A DNA stretch of 15,620 nt. Source: WLWS01 sp964639535. GTDB taxonomy: Bacteria; Pseudomonadota; Gammaproteobacteria; Eutrophobiales; Eutrophobiaceae. Below are positions 1 to 5,980 of this stretch, piece by piece. The DNA is taken from positions 1 through 15,620 of the forward strand of contig CAZXDV010000044.1 in the NCBI GenBank assembly GCA_964639535.1. The letters run 5' to 3'. Position numbers and translations under genes: made by a program. The notes under the pieces are model-generated. The model did no database searches, was not told where the DNA came from, and worked only from the letters and a program-made list of their open reading frames with translations. Within the stretch, counting starts at the first letter, position 1. Each line of letters begins with the position of its first letter.

Positions 1-171
1 CACCAGCAAGAGGTTTACACCCGCGCAGAACGTATCGTTGAAAATTTTCCGGCACTGCGGGAACGTGTGAGCCAGTGCGAGCTATCCAACAACCTTCTCT
101 GGTTTGACGAGGAAATCGACGACGTCGCCGGTTTTTTGAACCGCGAATACTACGAGTTCGGCATCAAGTAG
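1..171 (+). CDS. C-terminal end of an unrecognised protein (5' end outside window)
   Basis: Frame 1 is open from the first base to a TAG at 169-171, giving 56 residues of the C-terminus of a gene that begins left of the window. The fragment is acidic and probably helical, rich in Glu, Asp, Asn and aromatic residues, and ends in YYEFGIK. It has no membrane segment and no motif I can assign to a family. The last 8 bases overlap the end of the convergent symporter gene, so the two genes share their 3' ends and no terminator is visible between them. Codon use looks like that of the neighbours. Coding status rests on the uninterrupted frame and on the stop falling neatly at the convergent junction. 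Function is unknown. Confidence 0.6.
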   Translation, partial: HQQEVYTRAERIVENFPALRERVSQCELSNNLLWFDEEIDDVAGFLNREYYEFGIK

Positions 172-1624
172 AGCTCGTAGCCGGTGCCCTTGCTGCGGCT
201 CGCCGCTCGCTGTAGAGACTCACCACGATCAGCAAAATAGTGCCCCCGATAAAACCGGGAATCGCCTCGTACATGTCGTAAAAACGTTCCTTGATAAAAA
301 CGACCCAGGTGACGCTGATCAGGAATCCCCCCAGCATACCTGCGGCGGCACCGGCCAGGTTAACCCTGGGCCAAAGCAGGGAGCAGGCAACCACCGGGCC
401 AAATGTTGCGCCAAGGCCCGACCAGGAAAACAGTACCAGCCAGAAAATCGCCCGGTTCTCGCTGAGTGCGATGGCGAGCGCACCGGCACCGATGACAAAA
501 GTTGTCACGCGCCCTATTCTCGCCAGCTGCGCGTCCGGGATTGCGGGATTTAAAATCTTTTGCACCAGGTCCCGGGTAATCGCCGAGGAAAGAAGAATCA
601 GTAGTGAGTCGACCGTGGACATGATGGCGGCCAAAAGCACAACAACAAGCAGGCCGGTGATAACCGGGGGAAACAATTCCCGACTCAGGGTGGGCATGAT
701 CAGCTCGGGGTCGGCCAGCCCGGGGAACAGCACGCGACCCGCAAGCCCGATCAGGATAGCGCCGAAAAGAAAAACAAACAGGCAGCTGATTGAGATCGCA
801 GCGGCCTTCCTTGTTTCTGCGGGATCGTTAATAGACATGAAGCGGACAAGCACCTGCGGCACACCGAGAAATGGCAAACCGATTGCCATGAAACTGGCTA
901 CAGCTATCACGCCGGCCAGTGACCAGCCTTTTTCGCCGAAGTAGTTAACCAGCACGGGGTCCGCCTCGCCCAGCCCCTGTATCACCGCACTCACCCCGCC
1001 GGCTTCAATGAAAGCAACCACCGGTAAAACAATCAGCGCCAGCAACATTAACACTCCCTGCAACACATCGGTGTAGGCCACCGCCTTGTAGCCACCAATA
1101 ACCGTGTAAAGGGAAGTCACAACGGCGCCCAGGATCACTCCATGAACGTAGGTAATCTGCATGAAGTCAGCAAATGCCTTGCCCGCCGCGATCATTTGCG
1201 CCGCCACGTAGATCAACACCATGACAACGATGATTACTACGCTGATTATGCGAAGGATATGCCTGCCATCCTGGAATCGGCTCTCCAGGTAATCTGCGAC
1301 GGTGATGGCATCATAGCGATCAGCATCAATCTTGAGCCTGCGGGCAATCAGCAACCAGCAAAGTGCAATACCGATCATTTCTCCAAGCAGCACCCACAGC
1401 GCGTGAAGACCCACGCTGTAGGCCATGCCCGTAAGACCCAGCAGCAGCCAGCCACTTTCACCTGTGGCGTTGGCGCTGAATGCCACGACCCAGAAGGGCA
1501 GTTTTTTTCCGGCAATAAAAAAACCGGCAGTATCACTTGAGCCCTTGCTACTCCAGATCGCCAGGGCTGTTATGATGAGCAGGTAAAAGCAAAAGATGCC
1601 AACGATGACATCAATTTCGCTCAT
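164..1624 (-). CDS. PutP-like sodium:solute symporter (SSS family)
   Basis: An inner-membrane secondary transporter of 486 aa, close to the ~500 aa of E. coli PutP (Na+/proline symporter), with about 12-13 hydrophobic segments along its whole length. PutP-like landmarks are the SGWLLLGLTG segment of TM1 (57-66), RILRIISVV (around 124-130), YTVIGGYKAVAYTD (173-186), VRFM (260-263), and AAIMSTVDS (332-340) followed by SSAITRDL (346-353). Ser336-Thr337 match the PutP Na2-site Ser/Thr pair, and YEAIPGFIGG (452-461) matches the last helices. Unlike PutP, the Asp-Met of TM1 is replaced by Gly55-Glu56, so proline as substrate should not be assumed; other Na+-coupled solutes are possible. The start is ATG at 1624. 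The gene lies 9 bases downstream of the VOC gene and probably shares its transcript. The family is certain, the substrate is not. Confidence 0.93.
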   Translation of the reverse strand: MSEIDVIVGIFCFYLLIITALAIWSSKGSSDTAGFFIAGKKLPFWVVAFSANATGESGWLLLGLTGMAYSVGLHALWVLLGEMIGIALCWLLIARRLKIDADRYDAITVADYLESRFQDGRHILRIISVVIIVVMVLIYVAAQMIAAGKAFADFMQITYVHGVILGAVVTSLYTVIGGYKAVAYTDVLQGVLMLLALIVLPVVAFIEAGGVSAVIQGLGEADPVLVNYFGEKGWSLAGVIAVASFMAIGLPFLGVPQVLVRFMSINDPAETRKAAAISISCLFVFLFGAILIGLAGRVLFPGLADPELIMPTLSRELFPPVITGLLVVVLLAAIMSTVDSLLILLSSAITRDLVQKILNPAIPDAQLARIGRVTTFVIGAGALAIALSENRAIFWLVLFSWSGLGATFGPVVACSLLWPRVNLAGAAAGMLGGFLISVTWVVFIKERFYDMYEAIPGFIGGTILLIVVSLYSERRAAARAPATSST

Positions 1625-1633
1625 GTCGCAGTC

Positions 1634-2017
1634 TTATCCACCCGCTGGCATGGTAAAGGCGCAAAGCTTGTTACCGTCAGGATCGCGAAAGTAGGCACCG
1701 TAAAATCCGTCATCACCACGGGGCCCCGGCGCACCTTCGTCCTTGCTGCCCAGCTCCATGGCCTTGCTGTGCAGTTCATCTACCTTCTCTTTTGATTCCA
1801 TGAATAGTGAAACCATCACGCCATTGCCAACCGTAGCCGGTTCACCATCAAAGGGAACAATGGCGCAAAGCATGGGCTCGGCCATGGACTTGCCCCAGGC
1901 AATCATCTGCCCTTCAAATTCCATGGCACGACCAGCACCCAGTGTGCCAAGAAGCTGATCGTAATATTCACCGGCCTTTGCCAGGTCATTTGTACCCAGT
2001 GTCACGTAACCAATCAT
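1634..2017 (-). CDS. VOC-fold (glyoxalase/bleomycin-resistance type) protein
   Basis: A 127-aa cytoplasmic protein with the two beta-alpha-beta-beta-beta modules of the vicinal oxygen chelate superfamily. The first starts at IGYVTLGTNDL (2-12) and the second runs from about residue 65 to the end with the hallmark YFRDPDGNKL. The positions that usually carry metal ligands in glyoxalase-type members look altered: the first-strand His is Tyr4, and the usual Glu after DGNK-hydrophobic is Cys119. A glyoxalase I reaction is therefore not supported; binding or another chemistry is as likely. The start at 2017 is well supported by an AAAGGAGA Shine-Dalgarno sequence about 6 bases upstream. It is the first gene of a probable two-gene unit with the downstream symporter. 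Confidence 0.88.
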   Translation of the reverse strand: MIGYVTLGTNDLAKAGEYYDQLLGTLGAGRAMEFEGQMIAWGKSMAEPMLCAIVPFDGEPATVGNGVMVSLFMESKEKVDELHSKAMELGSKDEGAPGPRGDDGFYGAYFRDPDGNKLCAFTMPAGG

Positions 2018-2040
2018 GATTTTCTCCTTTTAAACTATTG

Positions 2041-2071
2041 TTTATATCGAGTGAATGTGGAATTGAGTCAA
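2041..2071 (-). promoter_or_regulatory. Candidate sigma70 promoter for the VOC gene
   Basis: On the minus strand a TTGACT hexamer (2066-2071) is followed by an AT-rich GATATAAA box (2041-2048). TTGACT is 5 of 6 to the -35 consensus. Spacing is 17 bp if GATATA is taken as -10, or 19 bp if TATAAA is used. The predicted start lies a short distance upstream of the VOC gene's Shine-Dalgarno sequence. The -35 box sits immediately beside the left arm of the palindromic element at 2079-2184. Confidence 0.45.
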
Positions 2072-2078
2072 ATCGAAT

Positions 2079-2184
2079 GACGCTTACATGGTATAGAAAA
2101 GCGGACCCTCAGTGGCAGGGATGCCGCTGTGGAGCGTACATGGATGTATTTACAGCGAGTCCGCGTTCTATTCATGTAAGCGTC
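2079..2184. repeat. Structured intergenic palindromic element, ~106 bp
   Basis: The outer arms GACGCTTACATG (2079-2090) and CATGTAAGCGTC (2173-2184) are a perfect 12-bp inverted repeat. The pairing continues inward with ATAGAA (2093-2098) against TTCTAT (2166-2171), then GCGGAC (2101-2106) against GTCCGC (2159-2164), each step separated by one- or two-base bulges. Inside lie a 7-bp hairpin, AGTGGCA (2111-2117) with TGCCGCT (2122-2128) around a GGGA loop, and a second small hairpin, TACAT (2137-2141) with ATGTA (2144-2148). The whole could fold as a three-way, cloverleaf-like structure. It lies between the recR stop and the VOC promoter. The GGCAGGGATGCC and TACATGGATGTA core resembles intergenic repeats I associate with marine gammaproteobacteria, but only one copy is in this window. 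Confidence 0.6.
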
Positions 2185-2327
2185 TCCATGAAAACTTTTT
2201 TCCACTGGATGATAATTTTTTCTCCATGCAAGGCGTGAATCGTTCGACATGCGTAGTGTACACGTCAGTGCGTGAGCTAAGGAGAACAATGATTAACGCA
2301 GCATGAAGGAAAAAGATTCATCTTGTC

Positions 2328-2921
2328 TCAGACAGGGCGTCTTCCAGCAATGGCATGAGATAAAGTGCTCGAATCCACATATTCCAGGTCACCACCAAGG
2401 GGCACCCCGTGCGCAATACGGCTAACCCTGAGCGAGTGCTTTCGCACCATTTCGCTGATGAAGTGAGAAGTAGCCTCCCCTTCAACGGTTGTACCCGTAG
2501 CCAGGATAACTTCCTCGATTTCGCCTTCTCCCAGTAATCCCTCGAGCCGATCCAGCCCCAGCTCGGCAGGCCCTACCCCGTCCAGTGGTGAAAGATGCCC
2601 CATCAGCACAAAGTACAGGCCGCTGTACCCGGCCTCTTCCACCGAGTAAACATCGGCGGGACTTTCCACCACGCAAAGCAGGCTGCGATCGCGACGTTCG
2701 CCCTGGCACAATCCACACAAGGGGGTTTCGCTGAAGGTTCGGCATCGTTCACAGTGACCGATTTTATCCATTGCCTCCGCGAGCAGGCGGGACATCTGTC
2801 GAGCGCCATCACGGTTTCTCTGTAGAAGATGATAGGCAATGCGCTGTGCGGACTTTTTACCAATACCCGGCATGCACCGCAGGGCTTCGATTAACTCCTG
2901 CAGAAGGGGGGATTCAGGCAT
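2328..2921 (-). CDS. recR: Recombination mediator protein RecR
   Basis: RecR acts with RecF and RecO to load RecA on SSB-coated single-stranded DNA at gaps during recombinational repair. The 197-aa length matches the family. In order, the domains are an N-terminal helix-hairpin-helix (around 14-30, MPGIGKKSAQRIAYHLL), a four-cysteine zinc finger (Cys57, Cys60, Cys69, Cys72), a Toprim domain (about 80-175, with LCVVESPADV at its start) and a C-terminal segment with the family-typical HGVPLGGDLEYVD. The start is ATG at 2921; MPESPLLQELIEAL aligns with known RecR N-termini, although the upstream Shine-Dalgarno is weak. It is the last gene of the dnaX-ybaB-recR operon, 28 bases after ybaB, an arrangement conserved in many bacteria. 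Confidence 0.97.
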   Translation of the reverse strand: MPESPLLQELIEALRCMPGIGKKSAQRIAYHLLQRNRDGARQMSRLLAEAMDKIGHCERCRTFSETPLCGLCQGERRDRSLLCVVESPADVYSVEEAGYSGLYFVLMGHLSPLDGVGPAELGLDRLEGLLGEGEIEEVILATGTTVEGEATSHFISEMVRKHSLRVSRIAHGVPLGGDLEYVDSSTLSHAIAGRRPV

Positions 2922-2949
2922 TCGGGCAATTCCGTGCGGGTGCGTTCTA

Positions 2950-3273
2950 TCAGAATGGTAATTTCATTCCGGGAGGAAGTTCCAGGCCAGCGGCGACGTT
3001 GGACATAAGTTCCTGTGACATCTTTTCGACCTTGCGATTAGCATCGTTGACTGCGGCGGCAAACAGGTCCTCGAGCATTTCCTTGTCGTCCTTTAACAAG
3101 GCCGGGTCGATGTCGACGCGTCTCACGTCATGCCGCCCGGTCATCACTACCTTGACCATGCCAGCACCGGCCTCGCCCGTAACTTCCCTATTGGCAATTT
3201 CGCTCTGGGTCTTTTGCAGGTTCTCCTGTACCTGCTGCGCCTGCTTCATTATGTCTCCGATTCCACCTTTCAT
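2950..3273 (-). CDS. ybaB: YbaB/EbfC-family nucleoid-associated protein
   Basis: A small (107 aa) DNA-binding protein of the YbaB/EbfC family, which forms dimers with a tweezer-like shape and binds DNA with little sequence specificity. Family features are MKGGIGDIMKQAQQVQENLQKTQ at the N-terminus (a long first helix), the GMVKVVMTG beta-hairpin (38-46), VDIDPALLKDDKEMLEDL and the C-terminal helix ending in LPPGMKLPF. It has no membrane segment or signal peptide. The start at 3273 has a good GGAGG Shine-Dalgarno sequence 7 bases upstream. The gene sits 15 bases after dnaX and 28 before recR, the conserved position in this operon, consistent with a role in replication or recombination. Confidence 0.96.
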   Translation of the reverse strand: MKGGIGDIMKQAQQVQENLQKTQSEIANREVTGEAGAGMVKVVMTGRHDVRRVDIDPALLKDDKEMLEDLFAAAVNDANRKVEKMSQELMSNVAAGLELPPGMKLPF

Positions 3274-3288
3274 GTTGAACCTCCAGGT

Positions 3289-4899
3289 TTAAACCGGCCT
3301 GATCGAATCATGATCCACCCTGGCATCAAATACCTTTTCCAGGGTTTCAATGTTTGGATCATTGAGTATGGCCTGTTCTGCTGATTGCTGCTTTTCTTTT
3401 TCTTCCCGTTCACGTTGCTGCGCCGGGGTTTCTGTTGAAGGGTGCTCAACACTGATCTTTAACTTTACCCCATCTCCAAAACGGGTCCTGATGGCTTCCT
3501 GCAGTTTCTGTTGCTGCGTAGTTTTCAGCAGGTGCTCCTGCTCGGGCATCAGTACAAGGTGTACCAGTGATTCACTGTGCTCCTTCAGGCTGCAGTGGGC
3601 AGCGAACTCTTTCAACATACCCGCCAGCGCCATCTCGTCTATGATCTTTTGCCACTCGGTGGCTTGCGGTGTTACCTCGCGTACCGCGGCAGTCGCTTCA
3701 CGAATAGCATTCGCATCATTTTCCCGGCTATCTTCCTGTGCTGGCGGCGCAGACTGGCTTACTGTCTTGCCGGAAAAATTGCTGCTATCCCTGCCAGCAA
3801 GGGCTACGGTCTCCTGCTTACCACCGGCAGGGCGAAACGCCAGCATGCGTATCATGGTCATTTCAAATCCAAGCCTGGGTTCAGGTGCAAACGCCAGGTC
3901 GCGTCTTCCGTTAAGCGCAATCTGGTAATACAGCTGCACGTCCTCGCGATCAAGCCTGCCGGCCAGTTCCCTGTCTTTTTCGTCAGCCTCGCCGGCATCT
4001 GCCGGTAATACCTGGCTAACGGCAATCGCCTGCAGCCGGGAAAGTAACTCGGCCAGCACGGCATCATAATCCGGGGTGTGCTGGTCCAACTGGTCAATAC
4101 CCTGCAGCAGCGCTTCAGCGTTTGAATCTGCAAGGGCCTGCAACAGTGCGGTAAGGGAATGACTGTCGATGGTCCCAAGCATTTCTCGAACCTGTTCTTC
4201 CTTTAACTCACCATTGCCAAAAGATATGGCCTGGTCGAGCAGGCTCAGGGCGTCACGCATACTGCCATCGGCAGCCTGCGCCAGGAGCCGAATGGACTCC
4301 GCATCAGCGGCAACTTCCTCCCGCTCTACCGTGGCCGCCAGCTGCCGGTCGATCTGATCTGCGGTCAGGTGCTTCAGGTTAAACTGCAGGCAGCGGGACA
4401 GGATGGTTATGGGAAGCTTTTTCGGTTCGGTGGTCGCCAGCAGGAACTTGACATGGGGTGGCGGCTCTTCCAGGGTTTTCAACAGCGCGTTAAAGCTGTG
4501 ATTTGAGAACATGTGCACTTCGTCGATGAGATAGACCTTGTAGCGGCCCATGGTGGGTGCATATTGCACGTTGTCCATGAGATCGCGGGTCTCTTCCACC
4601 TTGGCCCTTGACGCCGCATCAACCTCGATCAAGTCCACGAAACGTCCCTCGTCGATACCGACACAGGCACTGCACTCACCACAGGGCGTAGAGCTGACAC
4701 CCTGTTCACAGTTCAGGCACTTGGCAAGAATTCGAGCCAGGGTGGTTTTTCCCACGCCGCGTGTGCCACTAAAGAGGTAGGCATGGTGAAGTCTTTCGCT
4801 GTCGAGGGCGTTGGTGAGCGCCTTCAGAACATGGGTTTGGCCCACCATGTCTGCAAAGCTACGGGGTCGCCACTTTCGCGCAAGAACTTGATAACTCAT
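3289..4899 (-). CDS. dnaX: DNA polymerase III subunit gamma/tau
   Basis: The clamp-loader ATPase of the replicative polymerase, 536 aa (E. coli tau is 643). The N-terminus MSYQVLARKWRP is canonical. In order: Walker A GTRGVGKT (45-52), a zinc-binding Cys cluster (Cys64, Cys73, Cys76, Cys79, with Cys61 nearby), Walker B LIDEVH (124-129), sensor 1 around LLATTEPKKLP (153-163), and the arginine-finger motif SRC (168-170). A collar domain extends to about residue 355, then a short polar linker (about 360-410), then a C-terminal domain (about 412-490) matching the tau-specific region that contacts the polymerase and helicase. The tail 492-508 is highly charged. I find no A-AAA-AAG-type slippery site after the ATPase domain, so a short gamma form made by frameshifting is not evident. 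No Shine-Dalgarno sequence precedes the start. Confidence 0.97.
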   Translation of the reverse strand: MSYQVLARKWRPRSFADMVGQTHVLKALTNALDSERLHHAYLFSGTRGVGKTTLARILAKCLNCEQGVSSTPCGECSACVGIDEGRFVDLIEVDAASRAKVEETRDLMDNVQYAPTMGRYKVYLIDEVHMFSNHSFNALLKTLEEPPPHVKFLLATTEPKKLPITILSRCLQFNLKHLTADQIDRQLAATVEREEVAADAESIRLLAQAADGSMRDALSLLDQAISFGNGELKEEQVREMLGTIDSHSLTALLQALADSNAEALLQGIDQLDQHTPDYDAVLAELLSRLQAIAVSQVLPADAGEADEKDRELAGRLDREDVQLYYQIALNGRRDLAFAPEPRLGFEMTMIRMLAFRPAGGKQETVALAGRDSSNFSGKTVSQSAPPAQEDSRENDANAIREATAAVREVTPQATEWQKIIDEMALAGMLKEFAAHCSLKEHSESLVHLVLMPEQEHLLKTTQQQKLQEAIRTRFGDGVKLKISVEHPSTETPAQQREREEKEKQQSAEQAILNDPNIETLEKVFDARVDHDSIRPV

Positions 4900-4904
4900 T
4901 GATA

Positions 4905-4910
4905 ATTATA
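4905..4910 (-). promoter_or_regulatory. Possible -10 box immediately upstream of dnaX
   Basis: A consensus TATAAT lies on the minus strand only five bases before the dnaX ATG (4897-4899) in an AT-rich leader. If used, transcription would start at or next to the initiation codon, giving a nearly leaderless mRNA, which would fit the absent Shine-Dalgarno sequence. No convincing -35 hexamer is present at 16-18 bp, so the match may be chance. Confidence 0.25.
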
Positions 4911-4984
4911 TTAATTGTCTTTACAAATACAGCCCGGAAAAGTGGCAATAACCTGCGCCTTAACAACCTGGCTTTCAGAGGCTT

Positions 4985-4997
4985 TAAGAAAAAAAAT
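4985..4997 (-). terminator. ffs: U-run after the SRP RNA
   Basis: Directly after the closing GGGCCCC strand of the SRP RNA stem the minus strand has A followed by eight T residues (4989-4996). The terminal stem of the RNA plus this U-run makes a rho-independent terminator that would end the RNA and reduce read-through into dnaX. Confidence 0.7.
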
Positions 4998-5108
4998 GGG
5001 GCCCATACTGTCCTTGACCCGGCACCCGCTTCCACTGCTGCCGCTGCTCCCTTCCGGGCCTGACGGGGTTCACAATTTCGCGCCGCGGGGAGACCAGCAC
5101 GGGCCACC
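4998..5108 (-). ncRNA. ffs: 4.5S signal recognition particle RNA (small bacterial type)
   Basis: The RNA component of the signal recognition particle, which binds Ffh and targets nascent membrane proteins to FtsY at the inner membrane. On the minus strand the conserved apical domain is clear: GTCAGGCCCGGAAGGGAGCA, the GGAA tetraloop and flanking stem that bind Ffh (complement at 5045-5064). The termini pair as a long hairpin, 5' GGTGGCCC with 3' GGGCCCC, allowing one bulged U, and the next segments (GTGCTGG with ACAGTAT) continue the stem. About 111 nt fits the ~114 nt of E. coli 4.5S RNA. The ends are inferred from pairing and the following U-run. Its position upstream of dnaX recurs in gammaproteobacteria. 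Apparent small ORFs here are artefacts. Confidence 0.93.
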
Positions 5109-5120
5109 GAGGCGAAGTTT

Positions 5121-5126
5121 ATCATA
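5121..5126 (-). promoter_or_regulatory. Candidate -10 box of ffs
   Basis: TATGAT on the minus strand lies 12 bases before the predicted 5' end of the SRP RNA and is followed by a GC-rich stretch before that 5' end. No -35 match is recognisable at 16-18 bp. A short 5' extension may be transcribed and removed. Confidence 0.4.
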
Positions 5127-5187
5127 GATAGGGATACAGGAAATGGCCCGGTAGCTGGAATTGTATCCTGCTGGTCCGGTGCCTGGT

Positions 5188-5216
5188 TTTACCGAACTGC
5201 CCGGCGAGGATACTAT
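5188..5216 (+). promoter_or_regulatory. Candidate promoter of the SDR gene
   Basis: TTTACC (5188-5193) and TACTAT (5211-5216) are separated by exactly 17 bp and lie 30 bases upstream of the ATG at 5247. Each hexamer matches the sigma70 consensus at four of six positions. A Shine-Dalgarno-like GAGGA follows at 5234-5238. Confidence 0.4.
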
Positions 5217-5246
5217 TGCCAGCTGTAGAAACTGAGGAACCAGGTT

Positions 5247-5960
5247 ATGGCCATTAATGTACTGATTACCGGAAATAGCAGCGGCCTCGGACTGGGGCTG
5301 GCTGAAGTGGCCCTTGCCCGGGACTGGCATGTCTATGGACTAAGTCGCCGTGGCTGCCCCGTTGAGCATGAACGACTGAGCGATGAACCCTGCGACCTGG
5401 CCAGGTCCGGGGACATCCCCGCGGCCCTGGCCAGGTTGCTGGCGGGCGTGACCCACCTCGACATGGTAATACTCAATGCCGGTGTATTTGGCCAGCTGCA
5501 CAAGCTCGCCGAGATTTCCGAGGATGAGTACCAGCATGTTATGCAGGTCAATGTCTGGGCCAACAAGATCATTCTTGACTGGTTGTTCAGCCAGGGCATC
5601 GAAACCAGGCAGGTTATCGCCATTTCCTCGGGAGCGGCCCTTTCCGCCAATGTGGGATGGGGCAGCTATTCCATTTCAAAAATTGCGCTTAACAAGCTCA
5701 TGGCGCTTTACGCCAACGAGTTTCCGCAAACGCATTTCAGCGCGCTGGCACCGGGGCTTGTTGATACGGCCATGCAGGATTACCTCTGCGACGAGGACCT
5801 TCATTCCCTTGAGGCCTTTCCACTGCTGAAACGGTTTCGCGATGCGCGCGGGACCGAGGTGATGCCGAGCGGTGAAATCGCCGCCGAGGCCATTCTCAGC
5901 GTGACAGATCAGCTGATGCAGATGGAGAACGGCTGTTACGTCGACATCAGGTCGCTGTAA
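5247..5960 (+). CDS. Short-chain dehydrogenase/reductase (SDR family)
   Basis: A 237-aa cytoplasmic NAD(P)-dependent oxidoreductase of the classical SDR type. The Rossmann nucleotide-binding motif TGNSSGLG is at 8-15, the structural NAG motif at 77-79, the catalytic Ser around 127-128 (ISSGA) and the catalytic YSISK with Tyr141 and Lys145. The PGLVDT motif (169-174) that follows the active site is also present. Ser33-Arg34-Arg35 after the second strand suggests a preference for NADP(H). The substrate cannot be told from sequence. The start has a GAGGA Shine-Dalgarno about 8 bases upstream. The gene stands alone on the plus strand, divergent from ffs and convergent with the cytochrome gene (20-base gap), so it is probably monocistronic. 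Confidence 0.93.
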   Translation: MAINVLITGNSSGLGLGLAEVALARDWHVYGLSRRGCPVEHERLSDEPCDLARSGDIPAALARLLAGVTHLDMVILNAGVFGQLHKLAEISEDEYQHVMQVNVWANKIILDWLFSQGIETRQVIAISSGAALSANVGWGSYSISKIALNKLMALYANEFPQTHFSALAPGLVDTAMQDYLCDEDLHSLEAFPLLKRFRDARGTEVMPSGEIAAEAILSVTDQLMQMENGCYVDIRSL

Positions 5961-5980
5961 GGGTCAGCACACTCCCGGAA

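Larger units (their letters stand above)
2018..2327. other. Non-coding spacer between recR and the VOC gene
   Basis: These 310 bases contain no credible gene: the small open frames in all directions lack family features and cross the palindromic element. The spacer holds the VOC promoter and ribosome-binding site, the palindrome at 2079-2184, two T-rich blocks at 2195-2221 and a self-complementary GTGTACAC at 2256-2263. I see no strong rho-independent terminator directly after recR. Confidence 0.6.

Noticed and set aside
291..944. Long plus-strand open frame of 217 codons opposite the symporter
   Set aside because: It lies antisense to a certain membrane transporter, has low-complexity Ser/Ala/Pro/Thr composition with no domain, and its start has no ribosome-binding site.
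2289..2306. Five-codon plus-strand ORF (MINAA) behind a perfect AAGGAGA
   Set aside because: A good Shine-Dalgarno but no plus-strand gene follows that a leader peptide could control; the pattern is short enough to be chance.
2771..3292. Plus-strand open frame of 173 codons across recR and ybaB
   Set aside because: It is antisense to two well-identified genes and shows no family features.
3380..3810. Possible programmed frameshift sites in dnaX (A-rich run near the 3' end and a T-run near codon 374)
   Set aside because: Neither is an in-frame X-XXY-YYZ heptamer, and the A-rich run lies so close to the C-terminus that a shift would not produce a gamma-like product.
4859..5330. Small open frames on both strands over the dnaX leader and ffs
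   Set aside because: They run through the SRP RNA, whose conserved Ffh-binding stem and terminal pairing explain the sequence.
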